From NCBI GenBank assembly GCA_020442475.1, contig JAGRKA010000002.1:1-64000 (forward strand): DNA of 64,000 nt, written 5' to 3'. The stretch comes from Alphaproteobacteria bacterium (GTDB lineage Bacteria > Pseudomonadota > Alphaproteobacteria > Micavibrionales > Micavibrionaceae). A program made the position numbers and the translations under genes. Below are positions 60,024 through 64,000 of this stretch, piece by piece (positions within the stretch are counted from its first letter, which is position 1; each line of letters starts with the position of its first letter). The notes under the pieces are model-generated. The model ran no database searches. It had not been told where the DNA came from and was given only the letters and a program-made list of their open reading frames with translations.

Positions 60024-60803
60024 CTATAAAACCACAAGTGAGTTGTTAATATCACGCAAGGTCGCGACAATGCTTTGCGCGGCGAGCATAGAGCTCTTTG
60101 GATTGGCTGGGTCCGGCGTATTCGTCACCTGAACCCGGATTGTACTAAATTCGCCTTCGACCGTCACTTCATGTGTGTTTCCAAAGGCCTCCGGGTCTGC
60201 CCAGACCTCGACATCTGTCTGTTCCGGTCCAATACCCGCAAGGCTAAGCGTTGCGGCAACATTAGCATTGGCTGGAAACCCTTTGGCCGCCTCCAGCGCA
60301 TTACCGGCAAAAAGACGCTCTTTGCGCCTGATTTGCATCAAATCTATCCCCATTTTTTCCACATGGGGCGCGCCTAAAAGCCCTTTAGGTGGCTTGGTTG
60401 AAACGATTTTGCTCCTTTTAATGCCAAGTTCTTTCAATGCTTTAATGCCATCCATGCCCGTTAGAGCTCCAGATGGAACGTAAATGCGACTTGTGGATTG
60501 TTTATGATTTTCAAGGATGTTAGGAAACATCAGTAAGGCGCATGAACTGATCAAGGTCAGGTCTTTATTGCGGGCGAAGGTCGCCTGTGTAAGGGCAGGA
60601 ACTGCTTGCGGCGGAAGACATTCTACAATGAGGTCGCAGCTTTCGGTGAGCACATCAAAATCCACGTAAGGCACGCCGATATCCAGATTTTGGCGTAGAT
60701 CTGAGATCGCACCCAGTTCCAGCCCGTCTATGCCCTCAAGTAGCGCCTTGGCAACGGCTTTGCCGATTGCGCCTGTACCTGCGATCCCTACTTTTTGTGT
60801 CAT
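60024..60803 (-). CDS. Aspartate dehydrogenase-like protein (NadX family)
   Basis: A 259-aa protein with the Rossmann loop VGIAGTGAIGKAVAKALL, the middle segment YVPSGALTGMDGIKALKELG, and the C-terminal PANANVAATLSLAGIGPEQT with DVEVWADPEAFGNTHEVTVE, all features of L-aspartate dehydrogenases, which may feed iminoaspartate to NAD synthesis. Members also include dehydrogenases of other amino acids, so the substrate is uncertain. The stop is two bases from the start of the phosphatase gene. It is divergent from recO. Confidence 0.87.
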   Translation of the reverse strand: MTQKVGIAGTGAIGKAVAKALLEGIDGLELGAISDLRQNLDIGVPYVDFDVLTESCDLIVECLPPQAVPALTQATFARNKDLTLISSCALLMFPNILENHKQSTSRIYVPSGALTGMDGIKALKELGIKRSKIVSTKPPKGLLGAPHVEKMGIDLMQIRRKERLFAGNALEAAKGFPANANVAATLSLAGIGPEQTDVEVWADPEAFGNTHEVTVEGEFSTIRVQVTNTPDPANPKSSMLAAQSIVATLRDINNSLVVL

Positions 60804-60841
60804 GACTGGTTTTTCCGATCTGTTCGTCCTATTCTAGTGCC

Positions 60842-61609
60842 ATGGAACTCTGGCAGGATCAAGGCATAGTCTTATCAGCCCGCCCACATGGTGAAAACGG
60901 GGCGGTCATTTCTGTTTTGACGGTGCATAATGGCCGCCGCCTAGGCTATGTACGCGGCATCCACACACAGAAAATACGCGGCACACTGGAACCGGGATCT
61001 CTGGTCGATGCGCGTTGGCAGGCGCGAACGGCGGACAGTTTGGGAACATTCTCTCTTGAATTATCAAGAGGAGCCGCCGCCCCTTTGCTGGGTGAACCGT
61101 TAAAGCTTGCAGCGCTTCAATCGGCCTGCGCTTTGTCGGATGCGGCCATCCCTGAGCGCGAAGGCGGCGAGGGCGTTTTTCAAGGGTTAAAGGCGCTACT
61201 GGAGATGCTCGACAGCGATATCTGGGGTGAGGCCTATGTGATGTGGGAGATTGCTTTGCTGCGGGAGATGGGCTTTCCCCTCGCGCTTGACCGGTGCGCG
61301 GGCGGTGGGGAGAGCACTGATCTGGCTTATGTCAGCCCAAAAACCGGACGCGCCGTCAGTAAGGCGGCAGGTGAACCCTATAAAGAGCGGTTGCTGCCTT
61401 TGCCCGGTTTTCTACGTCCCGGTAGTGTCGGAGAGGATGGAAAAGAGGGTGTTTTAGAGGGGCTAAAGCTTACTGCCTGTTTTCTTGAGCACTGGGTCTT
61501 TGCGCATCATACGCGTGGAGTCCCCGAATTCCGGCGAGTTTTTCAGCAGAAAATTGAAAAAAGCCTTGGTTTTTCGGATGCCCTCACGCTAAATAACGCC
61601 CATGGCTAA
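60842..61609 (+). CDS. recO: DNA repair protein RecO
   Basis: A 255-aa protein of the RecFOR pathway that loads RecA at gaps. The family features are the opening [20 protein letters not shown] with the OB-fold strand [15 protein letters not shown], and the central [19 protein letters not shown], the usual C-terminal domain segment. A -10-like TATTCT lies six bases before the ATG. The 3' end overlaps parC by eight bases. Confidence 0.93.
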   Translation: MELWQDQGIVLSARPHGENGAVISVLTVHNGRRLGYVRGIHTQKIRGTLEPGSLVDARWQARTADSLGTFSLELSRGAAAPLLGEPLKLAALQSACALSDAAIPEREGGEGVFQGLKALLEMLDSDIWGEAYVMWEIALLREMGFPLALDRCAGGGESTDLAYVSPKTGRAVSKAAGEPYKERLLPLPGFLRPGSVGEDGKEGVLEGLKLTACFLEHWVFAHHTRGVPEFRRVFQQKIEKSLGFSDALTLNNAHG

Positions 61610-63836
61610 GAGCGAATCCGTGGAAGAGAATAACGTCGTCGATCAGCCGTTCGGGGAAATCCTTTCCGGGCGGTATTTGTCCTATGCGCTTTCGACGATT
61701 ATGAGTAGGTCCTTGCCGGATGTCCGCGACGGGCTGAAACCTGTGCATCGCCGTTTGATGTATGCGATGTATCAGCTCAAGCTTAATCCGCAGCAGGCGC
61801 CTAAAAAGTCAGCGCGGGTGGTCGGAGACGTGATCGGTAAGTTTCACCCACACGGCGATACGGCCGTTTATGACGCCATGGTCCGGCTGGCGCAGGATTT
61901 TGCACAGCGTTATCCACTTGTGGATGGGCAGGGGAATTTCGGAAATATTGACGGCGATAACGCCGCAGCCATGCGGTATACGGAGGCGCGCCTGACGGAT
62001 GTGGCCTTGCTGCTGCTGGACGGAATCGAGGAAAACGCCGTTGATTTCCGGCCGACCTACGATGGCTCCGAAAATGAGCCTGTCGTGTTGCCGGGGGGCT
62101 TCCCGAATTTGCTGGCTAACGGTGCAAGCGGGATTGCGGTGGGGATGGCCACCTCTATTCCCCCCCATAACGTCGCAGAGCTGTGCGAGGCGATGGAGTT
62201 GATGCTCGAAAAGGACGCCTCCATTGCAGAGATTGCGCAGATCGTTAAGGGCCCGGATTTTCCAACGGGCGGAACTTTGGTCGAAGATCCACAGGATATT
62301 GTAACTGCATATGAAACGGGGAAGGGCGCTTTCCGCGTTCGGGCCAAATGGGTTAAAGAGGACCTCAAGCAAGGCCTGTATCAGATTGTTGTCACAGAAA
62401 TTCCGTATCAGGTTCAAAAATCCAGACTGATCGAGAAGATCGCAGATCTGATCAATGCCCGGAAATTGCCGATGTTGGATGATGTGCGCGATGAAAGCGC
62501 AGAGGATATAAGGCTTGTTCTGGTGCCGAAAAACAGAAATGTTGAGCCGGAACTTCTGATGGAAGCACTTTTTCGTCATACGGAGCTGGAGTCGCGTTTT
62601 AGCCTCAATATGAACGTTCTGGATAGCGGGCTTGTGCCTAAGGTCATGAATATTAAGGACGTTCTTCAGGCCTGGATGAACCACCAGCAAGAGGTTCTTG
62701 TTCGCCGTTCAGCCTATAGGCTGGAGAAGGTTATTCACCGGCTGGAGGTTCTTGATGGCTATTTGATCGTTTATTTGAACCTTGATGAAGTCATTCGTAT
62801 TGTACGCGAAGAAGACCATCCACGGCAGGTTTTGATGGAAACCTTCAAGCTGAGTGAGGTTCAGGCTGAAGCGATATTGAATATGCGCTTAAGGTCGCTC
62901 CGGAAGCTGGAGGAAATGGAAATCCGGACGGAGCGCGATAAGCTTGCTGCCGAGCGCGATGAGTTGGAAAAATTGATCGGTTCAGAGGCACGCCAATGGA
63001 CGCGGATCAAGAAACAGATCGGCGCTTTGAAAAAGATGTTTGGGCCTGAAACGCTATTGGGAGCGCGCCGAACAGTGATCGGGGCGGCGCCTGCGCCTGT
63101 GACGGTCAATCTGGAAGAGGCGATGATCGAAAAAGAGCCGATTACAGTGATTTGCTCTTCCAAGGGGTGGGTGCGCGCGATGAAGGGGCATGGCCATAAC
63201 CCTGCTGACCTTAAATATAAGGATGGAGATCGCGGCAGCTTTGTTCTCGAGGCTCAAACGACTGACAAGCTGTTGGTTTTTGGAACAAATGGGCGTTTCT
63301 ACACGCTGGGCTGCGATGCTTTGCCGCCGGGGCGCGGTTTCGGGGAGCCTCTGCGTTTGATGATCGATTTGCCGAACGATGCGGATATTACGGACTTAAA
63401 GCTCTTTGAAGCAGGACGGAAAATGATTGTCGCTGCAACGACCGGGCATGGCTTTATCGTCAAGGCCGAAGACGTGCTGGCGCAGACAAAATCCGGAAAA
63501 CAGATTTTGAACGTCAAGGCGCCCGCTGAGGCCGCTCTGTGCGTCAATATCGGCGCAGGTGACGACCATGTGGCGGTCATCGGAAAAAACCGGAAAATGC
63601 TGGTTTTCGTGCTGGATGAAATCCCGGAAATGGCGCGCGGCAAAGGTGTAATCCTTCAGAAATACAAGGATGGCGGGGTATCCGATCTAAAGAGCTTTGC
63701 TTTGGGTGCAGGTCTAGGGTTCAAGTACGGGTCAGGTGAAACGCTCGTCGAGGATCTGTCTCCATGGCTCGGCAAACGCGCACAGGCTGGGCGGATTCCT
63801 CCAAATGGTTTTCCGAAGAGTAATAAGTTTGGTTAG
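61602..63836 (+). CDS. parC: DNA topoisomerase IV subunit A
   Basis: A 744-aa type II topoisomerase subunit that decatenates daughter chromosomes. The N-terminal domain has the QRDR region [21 protein letters not shown] and the active tyrosine in [26 protein letters not shown] lies between. The C-terminal beta-pinwheel is typical of ParC, with [18 protein letters not shown] and [14 protein letters not shown]; the GyrA box is absent, as expected for ParC. It is coupled to recO by an eight-base overlap. Confidence 0.96.
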   Translation: MAKSESVEENNVVDQPFGEILSGRYLSYALSTIMSRSLPDVRDGLKPVHRRLMYAMYQLKLNPQQAPKKSARVVGDVIGKFHPHGDTAVYDAMVRLAQDFAQRYPLVDGQGNFGNIDGDNAAAMRYTEARLTDVALLLLDGIEENAVDFRPTYDGSENEPVVLPGGFPNLLANGASGIAVGMATSIPPHNVAELCEAMELMLEKDASIAEIAQIVKGPDFPTGGTLVEDPQDIVTAYETGKGAFRVRAKWVKEDLKQGLYQIVVTEIPYQVQKSRLIEKIADLINARKLPMLDDVRDESAEDIRLVLVPKNRNVEPELLMEALFRHTELESRFSLNMNVLDSGLVPKVMNIKDVLQAWMNHQQEVLVRRSAYRLEKVIHRLEVLDGYLIVYLNLDEVIRIVREEDHPRQVLMETFKLSEVQAEAILNMRLRSLRKLEEMEIRTERDKLAAERDELEKLIGSEARQWTRIKKQIGALKKMFGPETLLGARRTVIGAAPAPVTVNLEEAMIEKEPITVICSSKGWVRAMKGHGHNPADLKYKDGDRGSFVLEAQTTDKLLVFGTNGRFYTLGCDALPPGRGFGEPLRLMIDLPNDADITDLKLFEAGRKMIVAATTGHGFIVKAEDVLAQTKSGKQILNVKAPAEAALCVNIGAGDDHVAVIGKNRKMLVFVLDEIPEMARGKGVILQKYKDGGVSDLKSFALGAGLGFKYGSGETLVEDLSPWLGKRAQAGRIPPNGFPKSNKFG

Positions 63837-63838
63837 GG

Positions 63839-63997
63839 CTACATCTCAATTTCGGGTTTTTGGGCGACAAAAAGTTTACAGCGAATGTCGCCATCTTTAT
63901 TGTTCCTGTATGCTGTAAACTCTTCAGGTTCTTCAAGAAGAATAAGTCCCTCTCTGGATAGTGTTTCCATAGTTTCGTTTGGGTTTATAATGTTCAT
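63839..63997 (-). CDS. Small protein, or the end of a gene cut by the window edge
   Basis: A minus-strand frame from an ATG at 63997 reads 52 residues, opening MNIINPNETMETLSREGLIL and ending FVAQKPEIEM, to a stop at 63839. Only three bases lie beyond it, so a start further upstream cannot be excluded. It is convergent with parC with a two-base gap. No family recognised. Confidence 0.55.
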   Translation of the reverse strand: MNIINPNETMETLSREGLILLEEPEEFTAYRNNKDGDIRCKLFVAQKPEIEM

Positions 63998-64000
63998 ACA

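Noticed and set aside
61809-62690. 293-aa minus-strand ORF opposite parC
   Set aside because: Shadow of parC; its product is low-quality sequence without motif, and the parC frame is unambiguous.
1-64000. tRNA or rRNA genes, CRISPR arrays, insertion sequences, prophage
   Set aside because: Intergenic gaps were read for CCA-ended cloverleaf patterns, regular direct repeats and transposase-like ORFs. None was found, although a tool such as tRNAscan could still find a cryptic tRNA.

Overview
The window is a 64-kb stretch of ordinary, densely packed bacterial chromosome, most likely from an alphaproteobacterium. The family evidence is a MucR/Ros-type regulator, an Alph_Pro_TM (TIGR02186-type) protein next to a TauE permease, the ybjN-ubiK-proC and lgt-midA-pgeF gene strings, and PhaR plus a phasin with a polyhydroxyalkanoate (PHA) locus. 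Base composition looks moderate (about half GC by eye). I see no tRNA, rRNA, CRISPR array, transposase, integrase or prophage gene. A closer placement, for example near predatory Micavibrio-like lineages, would be a guess.

Layout. 1-8.1 kb: murJ (lipid II flippase) and trpS, two small unknown proteins, then TauE permease / Alph_Pro_TM / UspA / NfuA, and a convergent deacetylase-fold protein that has lost catalytic residues. 8.1-17.5 kb: tsaB, mucR, the minus-strand ubiK-ybjN-proC operon, lgt-midA-pgeF, prs, rplY, pth and ychF. 17.6-20.7 kb: one very large, cysteine-free, unrecognised protein (1061 aa). 20.9-28.3 kb: ilvE, an OmpR/EnvZ-type two-component pair, csaA, a phasin, an orphan double-PAS histidine kinase and recX. 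28.4-36 kb: ABC-2 permease, hslO (apparently leaderless), a lipoprotein, trkH, an OmpA-type lipoprotein, a DJ-1/PfpI protein without its cysteine, and prfB with a textbook +1 programmed frameshift. 35.4-38.9 kb: a TcpQ-like exported protein followed by a 909-aa exported coiled-coil protein. 39.1-43.6 kb: phaR divergent from phaC-phaA-phaB and a cyclic-nucleotide-binding protein. 43.6-51.3 kb: a giant AsmA protein, an RHH protein, a 47-aa small ORF, fumC, purK and purE (split by an unknown gene), and a DUF465 protein. 51.4-64 kb: pfkA, two PH-domain membrane proteins, ilvD, an L,D-transpeptidase with a MepK-like endopeptidase, folK-folP, a histidine phosphatase, a NadX-like dehydrogenase, recO and parC.

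Functional themes. Cell-envelope construction recurs (murJ, lgt, AsmA, OmpA lipoprotein, L,D-transpeptidase/MepK pair, TcpQ/coiled-coil pair). So do carbon storage as PHA (phaR, phaC, phaA, phaB, phasin), translation and tRNA quality control (trpS, tsaB, pth, prfB, rplY, ychF), and nucleotide, folate and amino-acid synthesis (prs, purE, purK, folK, folP, ilvE, ilvD, proC). The best candidates for undescribed biology are the 1061-aa cysteine-free protein, the TcpQ-like/coiled-coil pair, and two enzyme-fold proteins that have lost catalytic residues. All function calls come from reading motifs and gene order by eye; no database search was run.
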